Assembly: GCA_032717465.1 (NCBI GenBank)
Contig: CM064632.1
Location: 24,012,965 to 24,076,964, forward strand
DNA: 64,000 nt
Direction of reading: 5' to 3'
Source: Coenobita brevimanus
Taxonomy: Eukaryota; Arthropoda; Malacostraca; Decapoda; Coenobitidae
Below are positions 24,080 through 34,502 of this stretch, piece after piece. Both the position numbers and the translations under genes were made by a program. The notes under the pieces were generated by a model. It searched no databases, was not told where the DNA came from, and saw only the letters and a list, made by a program, of their open reading frames with translations. Numbering within the stretch: position 1 is the stretch's first letter; every line of letters begins with the position of its first letter.

Positions 24080-24270
24080 TATTATATTGTCCAAGATTAT
24101 CGTTCTTTTGCAGCCTATTTCATACAGTTCAGTGGAAGAAAAAGACAATACTACGATATACAGTACACATTTCCTCCATATTTTAGTGTTGACCTCTTGT
24201 TACAGATGGAGATGAAGAGATGGCAATTGTAGGCCAAGTTAGATTAAAAAATGGGTATAGCAGGAAATAT
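24080..24270 (+). repeat. Dispersed repeat X, copy 2
   Basis: Parallels 9430-9660: CAGCCTATTTCATACAGTTC, GTGGAAGAAAAAGACAATAC, and TTGTAGGCCAAGTTAGATTA occur in the same order and spacing. It is uninterrupted, so it shows the pre-insertion form of the copy split by the LINE at 38520-40774. Confidence 0.7.
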
Positions 24271-24378
24271 TTTAGTTTAAATCGTCTGTTGTAAGCTTAA
24301 ATAAAACTACCAAAATGCACTACCCGCAGCCAAAGCGTTAAGGAGACTGTCTGGCCCTTCTTCCTTGCTAGTTCATTA

Positions 24379-25492
24379 AGGTACAGTTGCCTCATTAAGT
24401 TTCTTTACCTATGTTGCACCTCCCCGTTAAGATGTGGCACCATCGCAGCAGTAATTGCTGGCAACGTCGCAGTAGTAGCGTAAGGCGTATTTATGAATGA
24501 ACGCTAGAATCACTGACGTCAGTGATGGGTGTATATGCCAGAAAATTTATATTTTGATACGACATACCAAGAGGAATATAAATACAAGCAATGGCATAAT
24601 AAAAAAAATATAAAGTTTGTCGCAGGTATAGTCATCATACATCAGCCACTCACACCACACCTTATTGTGGAATCTGAGGTGTTGACTGCGTCTCGTGGAT
24701 CATGCTATGGGACAGTTCAAAAAACATTATAAACCTTAAAACATATGGAAACGTGTGATCATAGGCATATACTGTAGTAATAATATATAAACCAAGGCAA
24801 TATAACGTGGAAGGGGAATAAATAACAAAATATATATAGGACTATACTTATTTATTCAACACAAGACTTCTACAGAGGTATCGTTTCAGAGTAATGCAGT
24901 ATGTATGCAGTTCGAATCACTGTCTGAAACTTCCAGTATGACAAATGGTAAATACTCATGAGACGTCAGAAAGCACGCGACAGTAGCGTTAGGTCCCGTC
25001 CTCACGAGCGGGCAGTGCCCGACGGGCAAACATTGTTACCAAATCACGTTCCAGTTCACACGTTTAGATACGTATTCATATGATTTATGATTCATAAAGT
25101 GTTTCGAACTGTCCCACAGCAAGCTCCATGAGATAGCCCTAACACCCCAGATTACACATACGCTGTGGTGAGGGTGGCTGATGCATGATGACTATACATG
25201 CGACAACCTTCTTTATATTTCTATTTTGTGTTGTTTTGTTTTTTCTCCATTTATACTCTTATTGGTACTTCGTATTAATACATAAACACTATCAGTAATG
25301 TTGTACCTGGTGATGTGTTACCTGCTTCCCTATTTATTTACTATTATGATTTCTGGCATACACACCCACCGGCCACGTCTGCAGATTACAGTGTTCATTC
25401 GTTTCTGCATATTTACGTTTCTAATGAGACGCTGCCACATTTGACGTGAGCTATTTTTAGGGGGTAAAAGGACTTTTTGAGGCAACTGTACA
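24379..25492. repeat. About 1.1-kb foldback with long inverted arms
   Basis: The left arm (24379-24750) and right arm (25070-25492) are diverged inverted complements. Matching pairs include GTACAGTTGCCTCA/TGAGGCAACTGTAC, TATAGTCATCATACATCAGCC/GGCTGATGCATGATGACTATA, GGGTGTATATGCCAGAAA/TTTCTGGCATACACACCC, and GCTATGGGACAGTTC/GAACTGTCCCACAGC. The loop of about 320 bp has no ORF. It could be a non-autonomous foldback or long-TIR DNA transposon, or an old inverted duplication. No target duplication was found. Confidence 0.8.
24509..24526. other. Perfect 18-bp palindrome with CRE core
   Basis: ATCACTGACGTCAGTGAT is its own reverse complement and centres on TGACGTCA. It lies in the left foldback arm; the corresponding right-arm segment (CCACGTCTGCAGATTAC) has lost the symmetry. 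Confidence 0.6.
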
Positions 25493-25591
25493 TGCTACGC
25501 TAATAAATTACTTAATGTTATGTATGCAAGAAATATTGATATGAAATGGACATAGATACCTTGAAGGAGTACATTAAGCCGTAACACAGAA

Positions 25592-26110
25592 AACTAATCG
25601 CTAAGAATGAGATGCCGTAGTGCCTCACCCAGCAGAACACAACCCCAACCAATCCACACTAAACTCTCACTCTTTCAAAAATAAGGACCTGGACTATACA
25701 TCTGAGCGTGTTACAAGTCTTACTCTCACTCTTTCAAAAATAAGGACCTAGGCTATACATCTAAGGGTGTTACAAGTCTCATTCTCACTCCTTCAAAAAT
25801 AAAGGACCTGGACTGTACATCTGACAGTGTTACAAGTCTCTCACTCTTTCAAAAATAAGGACCTGGAGTCTCCTAACCCAACCAGAATATGACCCTAACC
25901 AACGCACACTAAACTCTCACCCTTACTGAAATAGGGACCTGGACTGTACATTCGATCGTGTCACAGAATCTCCATACACAGCCAAATACAACCCTAACCA
26001 ATGCACACTAAACTCTCACCCTTACTGCAACAAGGGCCTGAAATGTAGAATCAATGTGTTACAAAGCCCCCTAACCCAACCAGAATACAAGCCTTACCAA
26101 ACCTCGTCGA
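25592..26110 (+). repeat. Degenerate tandem array, ACTCTCAC...GGACCTGGA units
   Basis: Starts with the AATCGCTAAGAATGAGATGC motif shared with 20771, then repeats CACTCTTTCAAAAATAAGGA, CCTGGACTATACATCT, GTGTTACAAGTCT about five times. Longer variant units are joined by CCTAACCCAACCAGAATA. Periods vary from about 60 to 110 bp. Confidence 0.78.
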
Positions 26111-26225
26111 ACCTGTTTGATTTTGTTCCTGTGCCTTAGTGTTAGCTACGTATTAACTGCCTGTTTCATTCCCTCTTTTTGTCATTGCTATTTGTTTTAG
26201 ACTCTACTCCTATTTTCCCCCTTTC

Positions 26226-27367
26226 GAGCTTTCATGGATTTGGAGAAAGTATATGACAGGGTGGATAGACAAGGATTGTGGAAAGTATTAAGAATATATG
26301 GAGTAGATGGGAAGTTGTTGAATGCTGTGAAGAGTATGTACGATGGTGCTAAGGCTGCAGTACGTGTGGATGGTGAACTGAGTGAATTTTTCTCTTTGAA
26401 GGTTGGGTTGAAACAGGCATGTGTCATGTCTCCATGGTTGTTCAATCTGTACATGGATGGGGTAATAAAAGAGGTACAAGGTAGGGCAGAGAATGTTGGA
26501 GTGGCCCTGGTGAGAGAGGGTAGTGCTTGGAAACTCCCTGTACTGTTGTTTGCAGATGATACTGTGTTGTTATGTGAAGACGAAGGGGAGCTGCAAGGCT
26601 TGGTGGATGAGTTTGGGAGTGTGTGTAAGAAACGGAATCTAAAAGAGAATGTAGGGAAGAGTAAAGTGATGGTCTTTGAGAGAGGTGAAGTCAGTGAATG
26701 TACAGTAAGGCTGAATGGTGAGGAATTGGAAAATGTGAGTAAGTTTACGTACTTGGGTAGTATGATGAGTAAGGATGGAAGTTTGGAGGGTGAAGTGCTT
26801 GAAAGGGTACAGCAGGGAAGAAAGGTTGCAAGTTCCTTGAAAGCAGTGATAAGAAACAGGGAAGTGAGCATGGAAGTGAAAAAGTTACTACATGACACTA
26901 TTGTTATACAAACTCTAACGTATGGAAGTGAAGCTTGGACTTTGTTGGAAGGACACAGGTCAAGAGTGAGAGCAGTGGAAATGAGTTATTTGAGAGGAGC
27001 CTGTGGAGTCACATGGAGAGACAGGCTGACAAATAAGGATATGAAGGAGAGTTGTGGTGTGGATGTGGATGTGATAGGAAGCGTTAGGAGGAACACGCTG
27101 AGGTGGTTTGGCCATGTGGAGAGGATGGAGGGTGAGAGACTGACGAGGAAAGTGTATGTGGGTGAGGTGGAGGGGGGGAGAGGGAGGGGGAGGCCGAGGA
27201 TGAGATGGAGGGATGGAGTGGAGAGGCATATGAGAGAGGGGGGTGTGAGATGGGAGCAGGGCAGTGAAATGGCGGGGGACAGGGCGATGTGGAGGCGATT
27301 TGTTTGTGGGCACCCCAAACGGGATTGAGGCGTCTGGCAAATAGACAGATAGATAGACAGATAGAGC
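26226..27367 (+). mobile_element. LINE family L-A, 5'-truncated copy 2 (RT intact to the end)
   Basis: One open frame of 364 codons (26234-27328) covers the reverse transcriptase from the first catalytic region (FMDLEKVYDRVDR) through GLKQACVMSPWLF, LLFADDTVLL with both aspartates, KSKVMVFERGE, TYGSEAWTLLEG and LRWFGHVERMEGE, ending FVCGHPKRD. The tail 27329-27367 is GCGTCTGGCAA followed by GATA/GACA repeats. The copy lacks the endonuclease and N-terminal RT, so it cannot move by itself. A possible short target duplication (GAGCTT at about 26229 and 27363) flanks it. It is the best-preserved C-terminal half of this family in the window. Confidence 0.9.
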
Positions 27368-28048
27368 TTACGACGTGGTGTGGTTAGTTGCTCCCTTTGA
27401 CTAAAGTTTCCACTGCGCACTTTATCTTGATCTTCACGCAGACAGATGGACCTTTCGCCCCACCTCGTCGTAAATATATATCAAGGAGCACGGTAGCACT
27501 TCGTAAGTACGAATGGCACACGTTCAAAATGGTGTCTTGTTCTATAGGGAATGGGAGCATTTGCGCGAAAACGGTCGCAAATTCCAGATCTAAGCTTATG
27601 AACTAAAAGACCTTCGCTATTCAAGTGCAAAACTACTCGTAAAGTCTTGCTAACCTTCGCAGGTGTCGCAAAATCGAACCGCAAAAATATCCATTTTGTT
27701 CTATCTTTCCTTCTTCATCGGTCATAACTACAAAACAAAAAGGCGTACACGAGCGTGCTATATACCACAACGCTGCTTGTCAAGTGTAGATGTTTTCTTT
27801 CATGTTAAGAAAATTATTCAGGCTACGGTTCGCGAGTTACGGCCTGAAAACCGCATTGCAGTCATTCGTAAGTATGACATTTTGAGCAATATTGGTTAGC
27901 TACAGCTCGTCAAAGTTAAAGAACGTACCAAAACACTTCTTTTCATCCTTGTTTTAGTCTTTCAGTATGCTATGCATGTAACAGTCCAAATCTAACACTT
28001 GTTTTATGCATAATTATACTTCCACAAAGAGACCATAAACAAGAAAAC
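27368..28048. other. Unassigned
   Basis: No gene or known repeat was recognised; open frames are short. Confidence 0.4.
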
Positions 28049-28260
28049 AAAAATTTTTATTCTAAAATGATCGTTAAGAAGTAGGAATGGCAAAAGTGCA
28101 CAGATAAGAGATGAAAAAAGCACAGAAACAAAAGAGTATTCGTGATGGGAAGAGATTTGGAGACCTATACCCATTACTACATTCCACACTACAGCCACAG
28201 ACTTGTAGCTGGTGGAATGTAGTAATGGTATAGGTCTCCAAATCTCCTACCATCCTGAAT

Positions 28261-28318
<58 letters not shown>

Positions 28319-28372
28319 CTGTGCACTTTTGCAGTTCCTACTTCTTAACAATAATTTTAGAAGAATTTTTTT
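28049..28372. repeat. Palindrome with (CT)n in one arm
   Basis: Arms 28049-28195 and 28205-28372 are inverted complements around a roughly 10-bp centre. Matches include GGAGACCTATACCCATTACT against AGTAATGGTATAGGTCTCC, and GCAAAAGTGCACAGATAAGA against TCTTATCTGTGCACTTTTGC. The right arm carries a (CT)n run (28263-28314) where the left arm has a different AG-rich segment, so the microsatellite expanded after the palindrome formed. The two short flanking frames are related only because the arms are. Confidence 0.85.
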
Positions 28373-28419
28373 TTATAAATATATAAACCATTGCGACAAG
28401 CAGAGCTACATTTTTTATA

Positions 28420-29022
28420 TTCCGTAACGTTTTCTATATTCTGTAACGTTTTTTATATTCTGTAACTTTTTTTATTCTGAAACTTTTATATTCTGTAACG
28501 TTTTTTATATTCTGTAACGTTTTTTATATTCTGTAACGTTTTTTATATTCTGTAACGTTTTCATATTCTGTAACTTTTTTATATTTTGTAATGTTTTTAT
28601 ATTCCGTAACGTTCTTATATTCTGTAAAGGTTTTTATAATCTATAATGTTTTTTATATTCTATAACGTTTTTTACATTCTGTAACTTTTTCTATATTCCG
28701 TAACTTTCTTTATATTCCGTAACGTTTTATAGATTCTGTAACGTTTTTATATTCTGTAACGTTTTTTACATTCTGTAACTTTTTCTATATTCCGTAACGT
28801 TCTTTATATTCCGCAAGGTTTTATAGATTCTGTAACGTTTTTATATTCTGTGACGTTTTTTATATCCTGTAACTTTTTTATATTCTGTATCGTTTTTTAT
28901 ACTCTAAAGTTGTTTATATTCTGTATCGTTTTTATATTCTGTAACGTTTTTTTTTTTTATTCTGTAACGTTTTTTATATTGTGAAACGCTTTATATTCTG
29001 TAACGTTTTATATATTCTGTAA
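28420..29022 (+). repeat. 18-20-bp minisatellite, about 30 copies
   Basis: The repeated unit is TATATTCTGTAACGTTTTT with variants (CCGTAACG, TGTAACTTTT, TGTATCG). Copy-to-copy differences show an older or fast-drifting array. Confidence 0.93.
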
Positions 29023-30014
29023 AGTTTCGGGCAACACAAACCCAGAATCCATCCTTCCCAGCCAACATTTTCATTTGTAACAATGGACCATCAGGGTAAC
29101 AATATCTTCTCTTACTCTGTTAAAAACTATTACAAATATTAATGAATCAGTAAAAAACTTCAATTACAAATTTTGGAGTCTTTTCAGCTCGGGAAACAAC
29201 AACTGTATACACGTCAACAGATAACAAAGCCTTTTCAATTCAATGATATTGCAAAGAACAATGTATCCTGTTAGGGAGAGAAAACTGCAGTTGCAAGTTT
29301 CCGATCTTCAACTGCGGAACTTGCGCTTCAGCAAAATAATTAAACCTATTCAGTTACATGATACTGCAAAAGAATAGTTCCTTCTGAGGCCAAGAGAAAA
29401 ATCCAATAGGAAGTTTTGGCGACTTTTCAATGGTAGGAAGAGCTAGGCTGCACATACGTCAAGTAAAAACAGTCCTTCAAAGTTTATCCGAAGGCCAAGT
29501 TTCTGTGTCACTGCGATTCCTTAAACCGCAAAAGTGCAACTGAGAAACGAAAAATTATAATTAAAGTTGTGGCGGTAATAAAGAGTCCTAGGAGTGGTGA
29601 GAGGCTGGCCAGGACACATACTAGGACACACTCAGCAGGACACACACACTTACCAGGACAGGCACTCACGAGAACACACACACAGACCAAGCCACACACA
29701 CACACACACACACACACACAAGCTACAGATGGCAAGACAAAGAGATGGCAGGGCCGGGGGACTGGAAAGGTGTGAGAATAAATGGTAAGAATGGGAATAA
29801 ATATAATACACTTGTACGTCACTGAGGTGAAAATGGTTAACTAAGCTCAGGTGAGAGTTTTCTTATTGATGTGGTAAAAACAGAATCGATTTCCTCTTAC
29901 GTACAAAAAGAAGCATCATGCCCTTCATTTCCTACCCTGTCCCTCCTCAGTAACGATTCCATCTTAACCTCGTGAATACACAGCCAGACACATTTATATT
30001 TCTCTGTCTGCTAT
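29023..30014. other. Unassigned with (CA)n at 29694-29720
   Basis: GGACACACACTTACCAGGACA-like ACAC-rich units at about 29610-29700 lead into the CA run. The rest is unrecognised. Confidence 0.45.
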
Positions 30015-30960
30015 ATGTCAGTCTTTGATTCATCTTTCCTTCACTTCTCCCAAACTCCATCTCTCCTTATCCCTTCAGTGTCCCTCTTCTTTCCCTCTCT
30101 TCCTTTTATCCTTCCTCTTCCTTCCGTTCCTCACTCTAGGTGTTCTCCCCTCATACCTTCTCTTCCTTTTTTAATTCCCCTCTCCTGTCTCTTTTCTCCC
30201 TCCTTTCTCTCTCCACCTTCTTTGACCTTTCTTCACTCCTTCATCTTACCCTCTGTATCCTCCTCTCACCATACTCATCACCTCCTCTCCTCTTCCATCT
30301 TTCACTTCCTCTCTTCTCCTTTCCATCTTTCCAACCTTGGTTTCTTCTCTACCCTTTCCCTTTCTCTCTGTTCCTTCCATACCCCTTACTCTCTCTCCTC
30401 CCCCTTCTTCCTCTTTCTTCTTTCCTCTTTCCTTTTCTCCTTCTCTCCCACTCCCCTTCTCCCTCTTCTTATCTTATCCCTTACCACTCTACGCCCCTCT
30501 ACTTCCTCTTTCTTCCTCCCCCTTTCCTTTTCTCCACCTCCTCCTCCTTCTCCTACTCCCCTCATTCCACTTACCCTCTACCCCCCATTTCTCACCGTCT
30601 CATGCATGGCGTGAGAGATCTCTTAATGAGACGTGTGTCCCTCTTAACGAGTTAACATCATTTAATCCAGCTCTCTCCCTCATCTCCTTAACGCGCATCT
30701 TATCCTTCTTGAAGTTTTTCCTTCTCCTCCTGCTCCTCCTGTTCTTCTTACACTCTTCTTCCTATTACTCATCTTCATTCTGCTCTCTTCTTACTTTTCT
30801 TACTACTACTACAACTACCCATCTTTTTTGCAGTCCTATTATTTCACCTCCAAGTCTTTCCTCCCTCTTCTCTATTTAATTTTATTTATTTCTTCCTCTT
30901 CTCTTCGTCCTCTTTCTCCTCTTCTTCCTGTTTGTTTTCTTTCTCTACGTTTTCCATTTT
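30015..30960 (+). repeat. Polypyrimidine block
   Basis: About 0.9 kb of C/T-rich DNA made of CCTTCTTCCTC-type words. Long Ser/Leu/Pro/Phe frames in all three plus-strand frames show that composition, not coding, keeps them open. Confidence 0.85.
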
Positions 30961-30996
30961 CCTAATTTTTGTCCTGCTGCGTCTGATCATCCTTTC

Positions 30997-31000
<4 letters not shown>

Positions 31001-31055
<55 letters not shown>
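31001..31055. repeat. (GA)n microsatellite
   Basis: A pure GA run immediately before the duplicated module at 31077. Confidence 0.93.
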
Positions 31056-31059
<4 letters not shown>

Positions 31060-31076
31060 TTGTGTGTGTTCTTGTT

Positions 31077-32120
31077 GCTTGCCGGAATCGAAAGATTAGG
31101 CAAGCATGTTGGTCAGTTCGGTATGTATATCTGTCTGTCTGTTCTGTAAAGGTCACAGTTTGGCGCCAATCGTTCCGAAAATGAAATATCTGAAGGTGGA
31201 CATCCATAAACCCTAAAAGCCTGTTGTTTTTTCATCAAAATCGGTCAAAGGCCCTGGGCTGGGTGGGAGGTTGAAACCCCTCAATGGCCGTGGGTCCAGA
31301 AATCGTCGGGACCCAGTGGCCGGCCCAGGCACCATTTTTTTTTTTTTTTTAAATTTCGAAAATCGAATTTTTCTTCTTTTCAAACTGAAGAGAAACGTCT
31401 GGCGCACCTTGCAATGCAATTCTAAGCTTCCTAAACCCACCCTGTGCTTCGTAACGAAGCAAAATGACTGCCTACACGCCGGTGAAAACTAAGCAGACAA
31501 AATTGGATCCATCTTGCAAGTGCTCTACTGCCCACACGCCAGTGAAAACTATGCAGATACAATCGGATCCATCCTGCAAGTGCTCTGCCTATGACAGTTT
31601 CACTGCTTGCTAGCATCGAAAAATTCGGCAAGCAAGTTGGTCAGTTCCGTATGTATGTTTGTTTGTCTGTCTGATCTCCAGATCACAAATTTGCGCCAAT
31701 TGTTCTGAAAAAAAATTCCAAAGGTAGATATTCATAAACCCTGGAAGCCTATTGTTTTTAATCAAAATCGGTCAAAGGCCCTGGGCTGGGTTGGGGGTTG
31801 GAACCTCTACATGGCGGAGGGTCCGGAAATCGCCGGGACCCAGCGGCTGGCCCAGGCACCATTTTTTCATATTTGAACACCGATTTTATTTTCATTGCCA
31901 AATTGAAGAAAAACGTCTAGTGCACTTTGCAGTGCAATTTTTAGCTTTGTAAACCCATCCCGTGCTTCACAATGAGGAGCTAAAAAATTCACCAAATAAC
32001 TACTGACATGCCAGTGAAAAGAATGCAGACACAATCGGATCCATCCGGCATGCGCACTACTGCCCACATGCCGGTGAAAACTAAGCAGACACAATTAGAT
32101 CCATCCATCAGGTGCTCTGC
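31077..32120 (+). repeat. 528-bp module in tandem duplicate, with internal 60-bp repeats
   Basis: Copy 1 (31077-31604) and copy 2 (31605-32120) share GCAAGCATGTTGGTCAGTTC, TCAAAATCGGTCAAAGGCCC, GGGACCCAGTGGCCGGCCCA, and CGTGCTTC in order. Each ends with two 60-bp subunits (31468-31527 and 31528-31587; about 32000-32059 and 32060-32119) containing GCC(G/A)GTGAAAACTA, GCAGA and GGATCCATC. The copies are clearly diverged. The family is unknown. Confidence 0.85.
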
Positions 32121-33207
32121 CTTTGGTTTCACGTTCTTTGCGGATCAGCCCTGTGTGTCTGGCCGAGCAATCCCATCAACCCCAGGCAAGCAAACCGCCC
32201 ATTCAGGGCGCCATCCCGTGTAGTGAACCGATGTTCCCTTGTGGCTAACATTGCCTCGCCACAGTGAGGTGCGCGGAAAAGTGTAGAGGTTTAGTTCCTG
32301 AGTGGATTCTGCATTTTCGTCTCTCCACCCAGTTATCAAAGGCACCATTGTAGGCTCCCCATCACCCAATAATTCTCTGTTAAGGATACACGTTCATTAG
32401 ACGGGAGGAGGAGGAGGAGGAGAAAAGGAAGAAGAAAAAGGGACACTTTATGACTCTGGCTAGGTGCAATGCTCATTTGTTTCACCCACGTTAGAATATT
32501 AAGTCGGTCCCCAAGAGACCTTCCCACCATCACTCCTCCCCCTTAGCCCCATTAACCCCCCCAACACCGCCTCTTTCCCCATCTTTTCTTCCCATAATTT
32601 CCTTCAACTTAGGAGAGCACCTTAGTTCTAAAGGTTATATCCAACACCTCCAGTGGGAAAAGCCTACCCTCCCCTCTTCTCTGCAACTCTTTTCTCTCCC
32701 TCTGCCTTCTTCTTCCTCGCTCTTCCTCGCCTCCTCTCACTCCTCTTTCTGTTCCCCTACCCTCCCCTCTACAGCCTCATTCTCCTCTTTGTGTTCCTCC
32801 CTTCCATATTTCCTATTTTAATAAGAGAGGTCGCTTAATTATCGCCTGTCTAGCGAGTCAATAATGTAATCGCCTGCGTCTGTATGTCTGTTCCAAAATA
32901 TCTCAAAATCAAGTGGGCAAATTGTATCCGAAATTTGTGGGTAATATCCCAAGATATATGACTTGGTTTTTAATAATTTTAGCGAAGCTGCGATAATATG
33001 CCTTTGATTACCAGGTGATCTTCCAAGAAAATTTTCCCTCAAACTTTTTTTTGCTTGCCATTATTCACCATTTTCTATCATGCCCTTAATGAAAAGAAAG
33101 GCCATTTAAAGAGTACGTATTAGAAATTATTCACAGTCCTGTTTTACTCAATGACCTGCGCCAACATAATACTCCTAATTTAAGGGTTCTGAATGCTAAC
33201 GTGATAG
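32121..33207. other. Unassigned; motif shared across the piggyBac insertion
   Basis: TTTTAGCGAAGCTGCGATAA at about 32977-33000 recurs at 37153-37175 on the other side of the piggyBac element. A C/T-rich block lies at 32530-32820. No gene. Confidence 0.45.
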
Positions 33208-33211
33208 TTAA

Positions 33212-33226
33212 CCCGCCCCGTCCCGG
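33212..33226 (+). repeat. piggyBac left terminal inverted repeat
   Basis: CCCGCCCCGTCCCGG, directly after TTAA. It matches the right end inverted with one mismatch (C/G at position 6). Confidence 0.92.
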
Positions 33227-33273
33227 CCACTTTTCGACCACTGGTACCCCCCAATCCCGGGCATTTTTCGACC
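33221..33273 (+). repeat. Left subterminal direct repeats
   Basis: TCCCGGCCACTTTTCGACC (33221-33239) and TCCCGGGCATTTTTCGACC (33255-33273) are near-identical 19-bp direct repeats, spaced 34 bp start to start. They are candidate transposase-binding sites, as known for subterminal repeats in several piggyBac elements. Confidence 0.75.
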
Positions 33274-33645
33274 CTTTTTTTTTTTGCTTAAACTTTCGCT
33301 TTTGGTCAGAAACAATGGTCGGTGGCAAAGAAAGTGGTCCCCGGGGTCCCTAATTAGCTTAACCAGGTATGCCTTGGTCCCACCTGGCCCCATGTTCTCC
33401 CTAGGCGGTGTGAGCCTCAAACGTTTCCTATGGTATTATAAGTTTGGGAAACCAATGAAAGTCAGTAGAAATGAATTTATTACAAACATAAAAACATGTG
33501 ATAAAAGAGTATATTGAATTTTATACAAAAATAGAGCAGAAATAAGCATTGTACCATCGTGCGAAACGAGCAAAATCGGCCAACTTGGTCACGATGAATC
33601 GCTAACATTCTAAAATCATGATACATATAATTTTTTTTACTTACA

Positions 33646-34440
33646 TAATACTTCTACAATAACATTATACCATTTTACATTTTATTGAACTGTTTTTACG
33701 TATTCACAGGCCTTTTGATAACATTTAGCGTAATGTTAGCGCTTATTTACGTAGTGAGTGAACTCGCTGTGACTGTTGTTTCAACTCGTATTGTGCTTTT
33801 TCTACTTACATAATACTTTTCTAATATTATTATACACTTTTCAACTTTATAGAACTGTTTTGAGATTATTTCAGGCCTTACGTAAATATATAGCGTAATA
33901 ATACCGCATAATAACACACATGGTGAAGTCGCTATGACAACTAATTCAACTTACAACCTATTTTTGTACTTATATAATAATTCTACACTAACATTGCACA
34001 TGTAAACACTTGATATAATTGATATCACATCATTTCTGAACGTACGATGGAACTTAGCGTCATATTTGCGTGTACTTACACAGGGAGTGTTATCGCGATA
34101 TCATTTGTTTCATCTTACACTAGTAATCAACTTATAAAATACCTTACTACTAACATTACAACATCTTCCACTGTATATAATTCCTATCACATACTTACTG
34201 ACCAGAATGTGGGTGTAATCGTGACATCAATTATGACAACTTACAGTAATGTTCAACTTATACGTTTTATTCATGCTAACATTACACCCGTTTCCACTTT
34301 ATTTCCTTGCTATCACATATTTACTGACCAGATTTACACAGTGGGTGTAGTTCTGATAACAATTCTTTCCACTTACACTAATTCTCATCTTATACATTAC
34401 TTTTCTGAAAAAATAACACCCGTTTCAACTTTATATTTGA
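33646..34440 (+). repeat. Degenerate tandem array inside piggyBac
   Basis: About six diverged units of roughly 130-170 bp, each opening with ACTTA(C/T)A(T/A)AATA and containing CTAACATTAC, TCACATA(C/T)TTACTGACCAG and GTGGGTGTA or related words. Unit starts fall near 33650, 33810, 33967, 34128, 34250 and 34387. The 132-codon frame across it is an artefact. Confidence 0.7.
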
Positions 34441-34502
34441 CTTAGCACCTACTGACTGGCCTTACCATTATCATGAGCGTCATTTTGCCTTCCCACACAG
34501 TT

